NCBI GenBank assembly: GCA_963921195.1
Contig: OY992540.1
Coordinates: forward strand, 55,250,844-55,314,843
Length of the DNA: 64,000 bases
From: Pegoplata infirma
Taxonomy: Eukaryota > Arthropoda > Insecta > Diptera > Anthomyiidae
Reading direction: 5' to 3'
Shown here: positions 33,358-43,152 of the stretch, piece by piece
How the letters are laid out: each line of letters opens with the position of its first letter
Position numbering within the stretch: the stretch's first letter is position 1
Position numbers and translations under genes: made by a program
The notes under the pieces: generated by a model
The model's input: only the letters and a program-made list of their open reading frames with translations
The model's database searches: none
What the model was told of the DNA's origin: nothing

Positions 33358-34083
33358 CCCAGCAAAACTTTGGTAATGGGTAGTGATTATATAACACATT
33401 ACCAGGTAATGCATATAACTTATTTGTAGCATTATTTTATGATGTCTTACCAAACATTTGTTCCACAACGTATTATTTTCAAGTGAAAAATAATGCATTA
33501 CTAATAATTTGATACGTAATGCATGATTATTGGAAAAAGTGAATTTCATATTTGTAATTTCTAAACCTTAAATCATGGATGACTTCTATTTGGTTACATT
33601 ATGTATTATTTGAAAGTTTGAAATAATGTATTATTTATAATTGGATGCATAATGCATTACAATAACATAAAAAATAATTATTTTATAAAAAAATGAATAA
33701 GTTTAAACTAGAGATGGGCTCACGACAGGAAATTTCTAACGACAGACACTCACGAACATATTTTATCTACTTACACTCACTTACAATCACGTGAGTAAAT
33801 TTAATACAAACTTACTTTTTCACTACTCGTAACACCTTATATATTATCTTCTGGTATGCTATATTATTTCATTTCTGGTAACCTATAAAATATCATATAC
33901 CTTACTTGTATTCTTCGTTATAAATTTATGACTTATTTTATACCTTACTGGTATTCTTTGTGATAATGTGGATGCATTACTTTGAGTCTCATCGCCTGTT
34001 AAAATCATCAATGCTGCAATGTATAAAATAAGAGATCCTATACCTTATTTTATACCTTATTTGGTAATCTAAGTTTTGCTGGG
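33358..34083. mobile_element. CCCAGCAAAACTT-terminated element
   Basis: Tips CCCAGCAAAACTTTGGTAAT and complement ATTTGGTAATCTAAGTTTTG, CTGGG. Flanked by TT on both sides, which the mirrored arm of the host element (AAGCTTTTATATGAGCC near 32762) supports as the empty site. The interior is full of GTAATG/CATTAC and TTATACCTTA repeats. Tips are related to those at 37287-38831. Confidence 0.75.
33715..33830. repeat. ACTCAC/GTGAG simple-repeat fragment
   Basis: GAGATGGGCTCACGACAG, then ACACTCACGAAC, CTTACACTCACTTACAATCA and CGTGAGTAAAT. Same phrase types as 49105-49215 and 60687-61848, likely a decayed copy of that repeat. Confidence 0.5.
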
Positions 34084-35191
34084 TTTCACATGAGCCTAAA
34101 TTTGTGAAAATCGGGTCATTGGTTAAGAAGTTACAGCTCTATAAACGTGATGTATTTTTCTTACTTTTGCTTAAAAAGTCAATCTTTGACCCGCCATAAT
34201 TCGTTAAATACACCAAATGTAAAAAAACGATATATGGTACATATATCATATTTATGAGGGCTTTCTATGTGTCAAGGTTCAAATTAATCTGAGACACCAT
34301 TTCCAAAAATGACTAAAATTTGAGCAAAATTTTCTGGAATGGCCCATATGCAAACAAAATTTTAATTAAATATTTTCTATTTTCATGAAATTTGAGAGAT
34401 TTATGTGAAAATCAGGAAGGTGGTTTGTATGGGGGCTACATGAAGAACTGGTCGGATTCCTTTAAAATTCGAAATGGTGATTTGTGAAGACAAAACACGT
34501 TTACCTGAAAACGTCGAAAAGATACCTGTTATAGTACGGTTGTTAGAGCCATTTGAGCCAAAACTAAAGAGGACCTTTGTATGGGGGGTAGTTCAAAACA
34601 TGGACCGATTTTTTCCAATTTCAATAGCGTTCGTCTTTGGTCGAAAAGAAGCTTAAGTTTCAATTTTCAAACAAATCAGTTAAAAACTACGACCTGTATC
34701 GTGCGCACAACGTTTACATGGACGGACGGACGGACATCACTAAATCGACTCAAAAAGTGGTTCTGAGTCGATCGGTATACTTAAATGTGGGTCTAGGACC
34801 AATATTTCGGGTAGTTACAAACATCAGCGGAAAGTCATTATACCCTGTACCACAGAGTGGTGTAGGGTATAAATATGAATTTCTTCGTAATTTTGTCATA
34901 AGCTTAAAATTCATTTGTTAAATCAATCATTATTTTAATTGACTTTAAATAAAAAAATGATCAAATTTGTGATTAAAATCAAAAAAGTGTTGATTGAAAA
35001 AAAAAAAAAAAATCAATTGATCAATTAAAAAAATAATTGAAACCGCGTTTTTGTTGATTGAAATTCGTTTTCAATTCTTTCTGTGAAACATTATCATGAT
35101 TTAATGTTTTGGACAAAACTCGCAGGCATTTTTTATATCAAAATGGCACTCAAATGGTAGGTACAGCTGACATAAGGGCAGGAAAAATAAA

Positions 35192-35741
35192 CAAGTGAGA
35201 GCGTTAAATTCGGCTGTGACGAAGCTTTTATACCCTCATACACGTTAAAAAAAAACCAGGGGCGTATTTTTTTGGTGGGGGGGGGGGGGGGGGGGGGGGT
35301 TGGTGACAACCTTCCTGGATCCAACTACAGGACTTTGAACTTCTTCTGACATAAAAAATGTTTCGTTTGCTAAGCATAAGTACAAAAAATCTATAAAAAA
35401 TTCCGTTTTTTCAGAGGTTGGTTTAGTTCTTAAAGGGGGAACTTTTTCTCCCATGGTCCTATTTTACCCATCTCCGAACTTAACCAGCTTATGACCGTTA
35501 GACATATTTGTGCCAAATTTCAGGAGTCTAGCTCTTTTATTTTGGACTGTATCGTGTCCTCCACAGACGGACGGACAGACGGATAGACGGACGGACGGAC
35601 AGACGAACATCGCAAGAATGTCTTAGAATCGATCGCTGATCAATAATATATATACATTATGGGGTCCCCGACCGATATTTCGATGCGTTACACACGGAAT
35701 GACAAAGTGAGTATACCCCCATACTGTGGTTGGAGGGTACC
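35192..35741 (-). mobile_element. DINE-1/mini-me-like element E
   Basis: Reverse-orientation full copy: CAAGTGAGAGCGTTAAATTC, hairpin TTCGGCTGTGACGAA (imperfect), TATACCCTC; a GGAC/AGAC tract (35571-35610); TATGGGGTCCCCGACCGATA; and TATACCCCCATACTGTGGTT, GGAGGGTA. Lies in the copy-2 intron. Its C-rich segment has become a long G run on this strand. Confidence 0.8.
35277..35299 (+). repeat. Homopolymer of 23 G
   Basis: An uninterrupted G23 inside DINE E, at the place where other copies carry only C9-C10 or C-rich mixed sequence on the opposite strand (for example 15380-15389). A likely G-quadruplex former or sequencing slippage site. It is intronic to peptide gene copy 2, where the transcript would carry the G run. 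Confidence 0.9.
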
Positions 35742-36098
35742 AAAATTGGCGGGTATTTATCGCTTTCCACGAAGTGCAAAAAAAAAGTTAGCTCATCGGT
35801 ATGGTCCATAAACACATTTTATAGTTAACCGATTTTTAAAATGCATCCATGGACCATCCGATCCGCTAACATATTTTTTGATTTAATTTTATAAATACGC
35901 CTATATTTTACCAAGTTTTTATTACCCACTTTGATTGTTTTTAGCAAATTGCTAATTTTTTGCATTTCGCGGTTAACGATAATTACCTGCCAATTTTTTA
36001 TTTTTCCTGTACTTAAATTGACTATATGCACAATTTGAGGGCCATTTTGTAATAAAACATATTTTTTGTAAATAAAAAAATATAATTTTTGGGGCTTT

Positions 36099-36485
36099 TA
36101 AAATTACAAATTTTGAACATACCAGAATTTTTTCGCTTTAATTTATTTGAATAGATTAATTCAAAAATATACAAAATAATCGGGTTTAACCTAATTTTTA
36201 TTGCTGGCAACATATTGGAAAGCAAAAACAAAGAATTTTTTGATAATTTTGTCATAAGCTTACAATTCATTTGTTAAATTAATCATTATTTTGATTGATT
36301 ATAAATATAAAATTGATCAAGTTTTTGATCAAAATCGAAAAAATATTTGATTGAAAAAAATTTCAATCAATCACCTACAATTTGATGATTGGTATAACAA
36401 TTTTCTTTATTGGAGGAATTTTAATCAAAAAATTGATTGAATTCGCGTTTTTGTTGAATGAAATTCGTTTCAAATTTTTTCTGTG
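36099..36485. mobile_element. Q-family foldback element, copy Q2 (partial)
   Basis: CATACCAGAATTTTTTCGC, CATATTGGAAAGCAAAA, GTCATAAGCTTACAATTCAT, TTTGATGATTGGTATAACAA, CGTTTTTGTTGAATGAAATT and the tip TTTTTTCTGTG align with Q1 and Q3. The left tip is missing. 35742-36098 shows nothing else. Confidence 0.65.
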
Positions 36486-36952
36486 ATGCAAAAATACTAA
36501 TAAGAGTTCTTAATTATGTACATCTATTTTTTTTGCAAATTGCGAAAAATATTTTTTTTTATAATTGTAGCATCCCTTTAAAATGTTATGCATCGATTCA
36601 TCTTTTCTTGCAAAAAATCAAAAATGTTGCTCCATCATTTTTGATTTTTTGCAAAAACTTTGAAAAAAATCCAATATATGGCTTTCTAATTTATTGCTCA
36701 ACAATACGAAAAAAACACCATTCTGAAATTTCAATTGGGGTAAAAGAACATTTTTGTTTTTTTGACATCCATAATGTCCTTACCAGGAAAAAAAAATGCA
36801 TTCAAATATTGTTTTAAAAATTTTTTGTTGAACATTTTTTTTTTCGTCAAACTTTTCCCATTTTTAATATATTTAAATTTATTAAAAACCGTTTTCCCAT
36901 TATTAAATTCCCATTAAATTAAATTTATTAAAAACAGTTTTTTTCTTTTTAG
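36486..36952 (+). other. Copy-2 intron, last part
   Basis: Contains a small hairpin (TGCAAAAAATCAAAAATG and its complement, about 36610-36656). The 119-aa open frame spanning 36458-36817 covers the Q2 tip and this hairpin, is Phe/Ile/Lys/Asn/Cys-rich without a recognisable domain, and is not called a gene. Confidence 0.5.
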
Positions 36953-37031
36953 TGCTCGCCACGTTCTTAGATCAAGAAAAAATTGTAAATGCATACAACA
37001 TGGAAGATGTGCTGCAACAGAAAATTGCTAA
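36953..37031 (+). CDS. Secreted Cys-rich peptide precursor, copy 2, exon 2
   Basis: The acceptor is a T-run plus TTTAG at 36948-36952. The exon encodes residues 56-80, ARHVLRSRKNCKC and IQHGRCAATENC, then TAA. Cysteines at 66, 68, 74 and 80 are in register with copies 1 and 3, and R57 completes R54-x-x-R57. The predicted processed peptide (58-80) is 23 residues and basic. Against copy 1 this exon has 9 differences in 25 aligned residues, versus 10 in 55 for the prepro part. The last residue is Cys, one residue shorter than copy 1. The intron is 5,394 bp. Confidence 0.82.
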
Positions 37032-37286
37032 CAGCTGCATATAGCTGCATCAAATCAACATGACCTTAGTGGGTCTATATTTGAAATATGTACGATGTAA
37101 CAGAAGTGAAGATAATTAATGGTATTATCCAACTAGATCTTCCTTTTACGAAAAACTGAAAAACATGGACTCAAATCTAACAAGGAGCTTTTGTTGCCGA
37201 TATTTTTATATATTTTGTAAGATGAAATAGTTAAACATTGAAAAGTCTTTGCTACAAAAAATGTTTTGTTCTGCAGTTTGCAGTTG
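37032..37286 (+). other. Copy-2 3' untranslated region, cut by an insertion
   Basis: Homologous to 26997-27265 up to GTTTGCAGTTG, where the element at 37287-38831 begins; homology resumes at GGCTTTTAATTTGCAGTTTC (38833 on). The AATAAA used by copy 1 reads CTTTTAA here, so copy 2 probably uses another site, for example an AATAAA near 37512 inside the insertion. Confidence 0.65.
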
Positions 37287-38831
37287 CCCAGGCAGAAAAA
37301 TACATACGGGCCAGATCTGGTAAAGTACCTAATAAGGTAGTATTAATACTGGCAAAGTACCTTTTATTTGGGTTTTTAGTACTTGCTAAGATGCTAAATG
37401 ATAACACCATTTAGTAGTGGCAAAGTACTTTTAAAAGCGCTTTCCCTGTACTTTAAAAAGTACTATCCGAGAATTTTTAAAATAGCTTTTTAACTAAAAC
37501 AATCCATTACAAAATAAAAATGTATTTAATAAAATATTTTTTTTATTTATTTTTTTTTTAATTTTTCTATTTTAAATAAATTATATATTAATTACACAGC
37601 ATGACAAAAGTGACCACTATTATAGAAAATAAGAGGTATGACCAACATTTCCATCTATTTGAGACATGCTGAGTCGAATGGCGTACTCCGTTTTTCGATG
37701 CATGGTACAGTTTTCTTGACTTGTAGCAATGTTTCTTATGCAAATTTGGTTTAAAGCTTTTCATCTTAAGCCCTTAAATTCGCGAATTTCTTCATTTTTC
37801 GATAAACCTCTAAATTGGTATTTGATAAAAAAAACTTGCTTTTAGTGGATCATAAAGGCATCCCTAACACTACGAATAGGGAACAAAAAACATCTATGTG
37901 ATATAGACATCATGTTAAAAATCGCGAAAATCTTTTTTTTATGGCAGAATCATTTTACAAGATGACTTAAGGGTCCATCTTTAACTATATAATGTGGTAA
38001 CCTTAAACAAATAACTGACGAAAAATTTGTCCAATAAAATAAATTTTGGTCAGTAAATTCTGTAAGGTTCACACATTATTTACTTAAAGATGGACCCTTA
38101 AATTATCTCGAAAAATGGTGCTGCCATATACAACATGATGATAAAATTCATCATGATGGTAAAAGCAAGTTTTTTATCGAAGGCCAATTTAATTTCGCAA
38201 AAACGTCAAAAAATGAAGAAATTCGAGAATTTATTGCTACATCCTCTTAATAGAAGTTCCAAATACTCTCTAGTAATATTAAAGAATGCTCGGAATCGAG
38301 AGTTGTATTTTCTTTCGTAAACATTAATGGTTTTAAAATGAAATCAATTCATCCAGATAACGTATGTTTACTCGACAATGAAAATGTAATTAAAGTTACT
38401 GAAATTTTAATTAAAAAGCTGTCTAAATACAAATGTGATGATATATTTTTGAAAGTCAATATTTAATTGAATGTAGCGATTTTTTTAAAATTTCCACTAC
38501 CATCAAGAGAAATAGGACTCTACAATGTTAAACAAATCTGATAAAAATAACATTGAAATCAGTATCCACATAGTAGAATCAAAATGTATTCATACCATTG
38601 TCATAGCTTTATAACATAATTAAGTGTTTTCAAATAAAATGTTAAAATTTAATTAAATTATTAACAAAAAATATTTCAAATAAATAAACCGCCTTTAGTT
38701 TGGTAAAAAAGTACTAACAAAGTACTTAATTCGGTGAAACCAAGTACTTTACTAAAAAGAGCTTGCTATACAAAAAATAAATTGCTTTGCCAGTACTTTT
38801 GTTTTGGTACGGTTGGCAATTTCTGGCTGGG
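37287..38831. mobile_element. CCCAG(C/G)CAGAAA-terminated foldback element
   Basis: Tips CCCAGGCAGAAAAATACA and TTGGCAATTTCTGGCTGGG are inverted partners. The interior mirrors AATTCGCGAATTTCTTCATT, AACTTGCTTTTA and GGTCCATCTTTAA in both directions. Copy 1's 3' UTR is the empty site (GTTGCCAATAAATTTGCAG), indicating a short TG-like duplication. Internal open frames (38135-38320, 38787-39002) are not credible genes. Confidence 0.8.
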
Positions 38832-38899
38832 TGGCTTTTAATTTGCAGTTTCTCCCTACGTGTTAAATGTTTTGCAAAAGGCTGGACTAAGTTCTATAG

Positions 38900-39225
38900 C
38901 AATGGTTCCCAACCTTTGATTCTCGCCCCACTAGGGGGCAATTTGAATGCTTCAGGGGGGCAACGAGCAAATTTTCAAGATTTTTTTTGTCAAATTAACT
39001 AAAAAAATTTAATTTTAGTTAAATTAATTAGTTGATTGTTGAAAACTTTTTTTAAAAAATCTGTTTAAACGACGATTTTAACAAAAATATTGCTTAACCA
39101 CAAGTAAATTTTTAATTTTGAGACAAATGTAAAAAATTTACAAATTCTTCTTGAGTGTAGGGGGGACATTTTAGTTTTTTTAACTTAAAAGTGGGGCATG
39201 GCGCAAAAAAGGTTGGGAACCATTG
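38900..39225. mobile_element. hAT-like MITE, CAATGGTTCCCAACC termini
   Basis: 326 bp with tips CAATGGTTCCCAACCTTT and complement GGTTGGGAACCATTG, flanked by the perfect 8-bp duplication TTCTATAG (38892-38899, 39226-39233). Tips of type CAnnGGTTCCCAACC are widely seen in hAT elements. It lies in sequence homologous to the copy-1 downstream region (empty there). Confidence 0.92.
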
Positions 39226-39593
39226 TTCTATAGGAAAAGAAATGACAACTTTTATTAGATAAAATTACTATGTGTAAATATTATTATTATGAGATTTATT
39301 AAGATATTCTTAAAAATGATAAACAATATTGAATATGAAATATATAGATGATTTTTTTTTAAATTTTTAAAATAATTAATTTAAATGAATTACACCGCTC
39401 AACAAATCGTAAGTTTTTGACTCCGCACAGTGACCGAAATGCCCAATCAAGCGGCATTTAATTCGTAAATAAAAAAATCCTTATGCTTTTTTGAGATTAT
39501 AAAATTTATAAAGAATATATTTTTAAACAATATTTATTTATTTTTATGTATTTTGGAAAATTAATGAAAATACCGGGAGGGTGTGTGTATGAG

Positions 39594-40835
39594 TAGACTG
39601 GCATTTTTCTGTATAGCAAAAATTTTTTTTCTCCGATTTTCAAAGTCCGGGCATTTTTTAATTCTACTAGGCCTAAACCTCATATTGTACCAATTTGAGG
39701 CCAATCGGATCAAATTAACCCGTGGCGCCCGGCGGTCAAAGTTTTGGATTTTTGAAAAATTAAAAAAAAAAAATAAATAAATGAAAAATAAATATTTCTT
39801 TCGACACATTAAAAAAATTAAAATCGGTCGAACAGTTTTCGAGATACCGCTATTTGAAATTTGCAAAAAATGGCGGTTTTTTCCTACGTACAAAAAATTG
39901 TTTAAAAAAAGTCTCAAAATTTCATTCCGCCGACCCTTTTGTAGAGTTTGAAACAATCTTTCATTTAAAACTAATTTGAGCCAAATCCGATCATTTCAAG
40001 CCGTGGCGCCCTTCGATCAAAATTTTGGACTTTTGGAAAATTTCCACGAAAATTTTGGATTTTTAAAAATGAAAAACTAAAAAACAAATATATTGCGATA
40101 CATTATTTTTATTAATTTTATCATGCTGAATACGAATATCAAAAAATTTAAAAAATCGGTCGAACGGTTTTCGAGATATCGCTATTTGAAATTTGTCAAA
40201 AAATTGCAAAATGGGCGGTTTTTTCCTACGTTTAAGAATTGAAAAAAAAAACTCTAAAAATTTCTTTATTTTAACCCATTCATAGAGCTTGATACAATCT
40301 TTCATTTAAGCTTAATTTGAGCCAAAGGCGATCATTTTAACCCGTGGCACCCTTCGATCAAAGTTTAAGGTTTTTGGTAAAAACTTTTTAAAATGCCAAA
40401 ACTTTGATCGATGGGCGCAACAGCTTAAAGTGATCGGATTTGGCTCAAATCAGTTTTAAATGAAAGATTGTTACAAGCTCTACAAAAGGGTCGGACTTTT
40501 TTTAAAAAATTTCTTGAACGTAGGAAGAAACCGCAATTTTTTACAAATTTGAAATGGCGGTATCTCGAAAACCGATCGAGCGATTTTTAATTTGATCTGA
40601 TATTCGTGCTCAGCGCATCGAAATTAACAAATATGATGTGTCGAAAGATAAATACTTTTTTAATTTTATTTTTAAAAGTTTTTCAAAAATCCAAAACATT
40701 GACCGCCGGGCGCCACGGGTTAATTTTATCCGATTGACCTCAAATTTGTACCACATAAGTTTTAGACCTAAGACAAAAAAAAATTTGGCCGGACACTTGG
40801 GAAAATCGAAAGTTGACAAAAAAATGCCAGTCTAA
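39594..40835. mobile_element. hAT-like foldback element, TAGACTGGCATTTTT termini
   Basis: Tips TAGACTGGCATTTTT and AAAATGCCAGTCTA(A), flanked by the perfect duplication TGTATGAG (39586-39593, 40836-40843). The arms carry mirrored AACCCGTGGCGCCCGGCGGT blocks, and the middle repeats a GTGGCGCCCTTCGATCAAA unit with GTTTTCGAGATA(C/T)CGCTATTT. The 131-aa open frame on the minus strand (39561-39956) and its counterparts are arm translations. Confidence 0.88.
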
Positions 40836-40843
40836 TGTATGAG

Positions 40844-41228
40844 GACCAGAAGTAAAAATTATCCGATTTTGTTAAAATTTAGAGCGATTATTTATGAATA
40901 CAAAAAAACATTTATTACTCGAATTACAAGAGGATATCTTTTAAAATACTATTGTTAGGGTACCTTTAATTAATTAAAACTTTAAGGCTCCAAATGTATA
41001 AAAAAAAGTAAAAAACAAACGCAGGCGCCAAATTCCTTTAATCCACTTGCTGCAGAAAATGTACACAGAAAATAAAATCGTCAAACTTAAATCAACAAAC
41101 CTCAATTGTAAATTAACCAAACACGATATCAACCAAACATTTAGTAAAAACGGCCGCCTGTTAGTCCATAATACGAAACTTCGATTTTGTCAAGTAATTT
41201 TATTTCAAAATTCTTTTTCATGTACCCA
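40844..41228. other. AT-rich stretch without recognised features
   Basis: No bounded repeat or gene seen. The small open frame 41047-41262 has no recognised similarity. Confidence 0.4.
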
Positions 41229-41410
41229 TATAGTGTTTGTGTTTGTTAAATTTTTTTATTGAAGAAAAAAGTCATTTGTCAGATCAACAAATTGTGTTTG
41301 TTGGATTTCCTTGTTGAAAAAAGATCAAGATTTTTACTTTTGTCAGATCAACTAACTGTGTTTGTGTTTGTTAAATTTCTTTGTTGACAAAAAGACAAAA
41401 ATCTTTTTTC
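41229..41410 (+). repeat. Three ~65-75-bp direct repeats
   Basis: Units contain TTTGTCAGATCAACAAA/CTAA, TTGTGTTTGTT(G/A)(G/A)ATTT and TTGTTGA(A/C)AAAAAGA. Non-coding. 41411-41905 shows nothing recognisable. Confidence 0.6.
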
Positions 41411-41905
41411 AACAATCAAAATTTACAAACGTTTGTTGATATTAAAAATTTCCGTATAGGAGCACTTTCAGTGAAAAATTAATTGCTTTCACAAATATGG
41501 GGGTTAATATAACAATTCGTTTTTTCATGTGTATATTTTACAGATGTGCTAAAGCAAAACAAAAGTGAAAACACCAATTATCTCTTTAAAGTATAGGTAA
41601 AAAATAGTTATAGGTAGGAGATGAAAAATCTGAAAATAAAACTTTTCTGTGCGGTTTGACCTGTAATCTCCTTAATATTACACTATGCAACAACTTTGTT
41701 GCATATTTGTGTATCTTGAATGAGACAAAAAAAAAATTATATATTAGATTACCAGTAGAACAAACCCCCTAAAGAGTTTTGTAAACTTTACTCAAGTTAG
41801 TTTTTTTATGGCCCACTAGTACTTTTGTATAAAAAGTGTTAAGACATGTTATACTTGCTACTTAATGCTGCAACAAATTGTTTCAAATCGATACTATCAA
41901 TATAA

Positions 41906-42116
41906 CAAGTAAAAAAATTAAATTCGGCCTTGCCGAATGTAGTGATACCCTCTACAATTTCAAAAAGATTATTGCAAAAAACATTATCTAAAAGGAATTT
42001 ACTTTTGAAAAAAAAAAAAAAAATTCCGCGAAAAAAAATCCGCGATTTTTGTCTTTTTTTGTCAAAAAATATGTTCTTACTTGTTTAAATACCTTAGTGG
42101 CGGGTATAAAAACTCT
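41906..42116 (-). mobile_element. DINE-1/mini-me-like element O, internally deleted
   Basis: CAAGTAAAAAAATTAAATTC, hairpin TTCGGCCTTGCCGAA and GATACCCTCTACAA at one end; CCTTAGTGGCGGGTATA at the other, with only about 200 bp between. The TTCCGCG...TCCGCG motif matches 62326-62860. Confidence 0.65.
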
Positions 42117-42299
42117 GAGAAATATAACTTCCTCTCATTTTAATGTAAGTCGTAGTAAGTAGTAATGCAATGATAAAACTAAAGCAATGTTTAGTATTTG
42201 ATTAAATATATAATTGGCACATTTCAAATAGTGAACAAATTAAGTCATAAATCAATAAAATGATAATTATTCACATCCAATGAATTAAATCGCGAACTT

Positions 42300-42950
42300 T
42301 TAAGGCAAGCATCTAAAACCTTATGAGCAGATTTGCCTGAAACTTAAAATATATATAAAAGAGACGATTTCAAGGTTGTTCTGATGTCTGGGCTTATCGG
42401 CCATGTTCGTGTTTAAAAATTTCGTTGTCGCCTTATAAAACAATGTGGACCTTCGGGAAAACTTCGATAACTCCCGAACTAAGAGGAATATCGTCTGGAG
42501 CAAAAATACGTGTCGACTTAAATTTAAAAAAGATTATTTCGTATTCATATGGATATCGAATGTCTTAATTTACACATTTTTTAGAAAAAAATATTTAACG
42601 AAGCAGAATTTTTACAAGGTTATGCCACCGTTAGATAGGCATTACATTTTTTAATTTATAGTATTAAGTTTTTAATTAAATAAATATTTATTTATTTTTA
42701 ATTAATGAAATACAAATATTTTTAATTTATATGCGCATTTTAGTGATTGGTCCGGATTTAATTAATTTTTTAATTATATCTACGAATTTTTTAATTAATT
42801 TTTTTTTTTCTGTGTATAGCTTCTCAAGAATAAATTGCTCGAAAAACGGGTAAATTTTTGACCCATTTTTTGAACCCCCAAATCTCCGATATGGCCGATA
42901 AGCAGAAACACCCCAACCTTATTATTGTCTCTTTTATATGGGGCATTTCA
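42300..42950. mobile_element. Decayed copy of the 9657-10246 element
   Basis: AACCTTATGAGCAGATTTGC, CTGAAACTTAAAATATATAT, GGGCTTATCGGCCATG, then TTTACACATTTT and the opposite arm GATATGGCCGATAAGCAGAA, ACACCCCAACCTTA. An A/T-rich fragment ending TTTTTTTCTGTG (about 42645-42812) is inserted in the middle. Confidence 0.65.
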
Positions 42951-43152
42951 GGCCAAGTCACTCACTTTTGGACCCGACCCCTTTCGATTATTTTTTTTTA
43001 TATGTTTTAGTACATATTAAATGCAACTTGCACTCAAATTTTTAGCCTTTTATACGAAGTTGGTGTTGAATAATAAATAATAAATCAAAGGAGGTCGTAT
43101 AATTTCAATCAAATTGGTGTATAACAGTTAGGGGAATCCCCTTTGAAGTATA

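Larger units (their letters stand above)
32510..34346. mobile_element. Foldback element, TGGGNNATTCC termini, TA duplication
   Basis: Tips TGGGTAATTCCAAAAATTTT and complement ending GGAATGGCCCA, with TA on each side (32508-32509, 34347-34348). Large inner arms mirror each other (TTTGGTGATAAACAATACTG, CAGAGTGGGATCCCAATGGG, GATCAAAAAATATT). The tips resemble the giant palindromes but the interior is unrelated. Comparison with element K supports an uninterrupted TTTAACA target. Confidence 0.8.
32218..34872 (-). mobile_element. DINE-like element L, GATCGACTCAGAAT subtype
   Basis: The complement of the K subtype: CAAGTAAGAAAATTATAGTC, hairpin TCGGTCAAGACC(A), ATACCCTACACCAG at one end; a GGACGGACGG tract (34719-34735), GAGTCGATCGGTATAC, ACCAATATTTCGGGTAGTTA and GGTGTAGGGTATA at the other. 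It is split by the 1.8-kb element 32510-34346. Confidence 0.75.
32015..35085. mobile_element. Q-family foldback element, copy Q1, split by DINE L
   Basis: Left part: TCAATTAAATCTATTGATCA, GAGTCAATCAATTATT, CAACATACCAGATTTTTTTT. Right part: GTCATAAGCTTAAAATTCAT, TTGTTAAATCAATCATTATT, CGTTTTTGTTGATTGAAATT and the tip TTCTTTCTGTG. The same order of blocks flanks the insertions in Q3 (45724-48502). The left boundary is approximate. Confidence 0.65.

Noticed and set aside
36458..36817. 119-aa open frame in the copy-2 intron
   Set aside because: It spans the tip of element Q2 and a hairpin; composition is that of AT-rich DNA, with no motif or paralog.
39561..39956. 131-aa open frame on the minus strand, the longest in the window
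   Set aside because: It lies in an arm of a hairpin element (39594-40835); a matching translation occurs in the other arm and on the other strand. No domain or codon signal.
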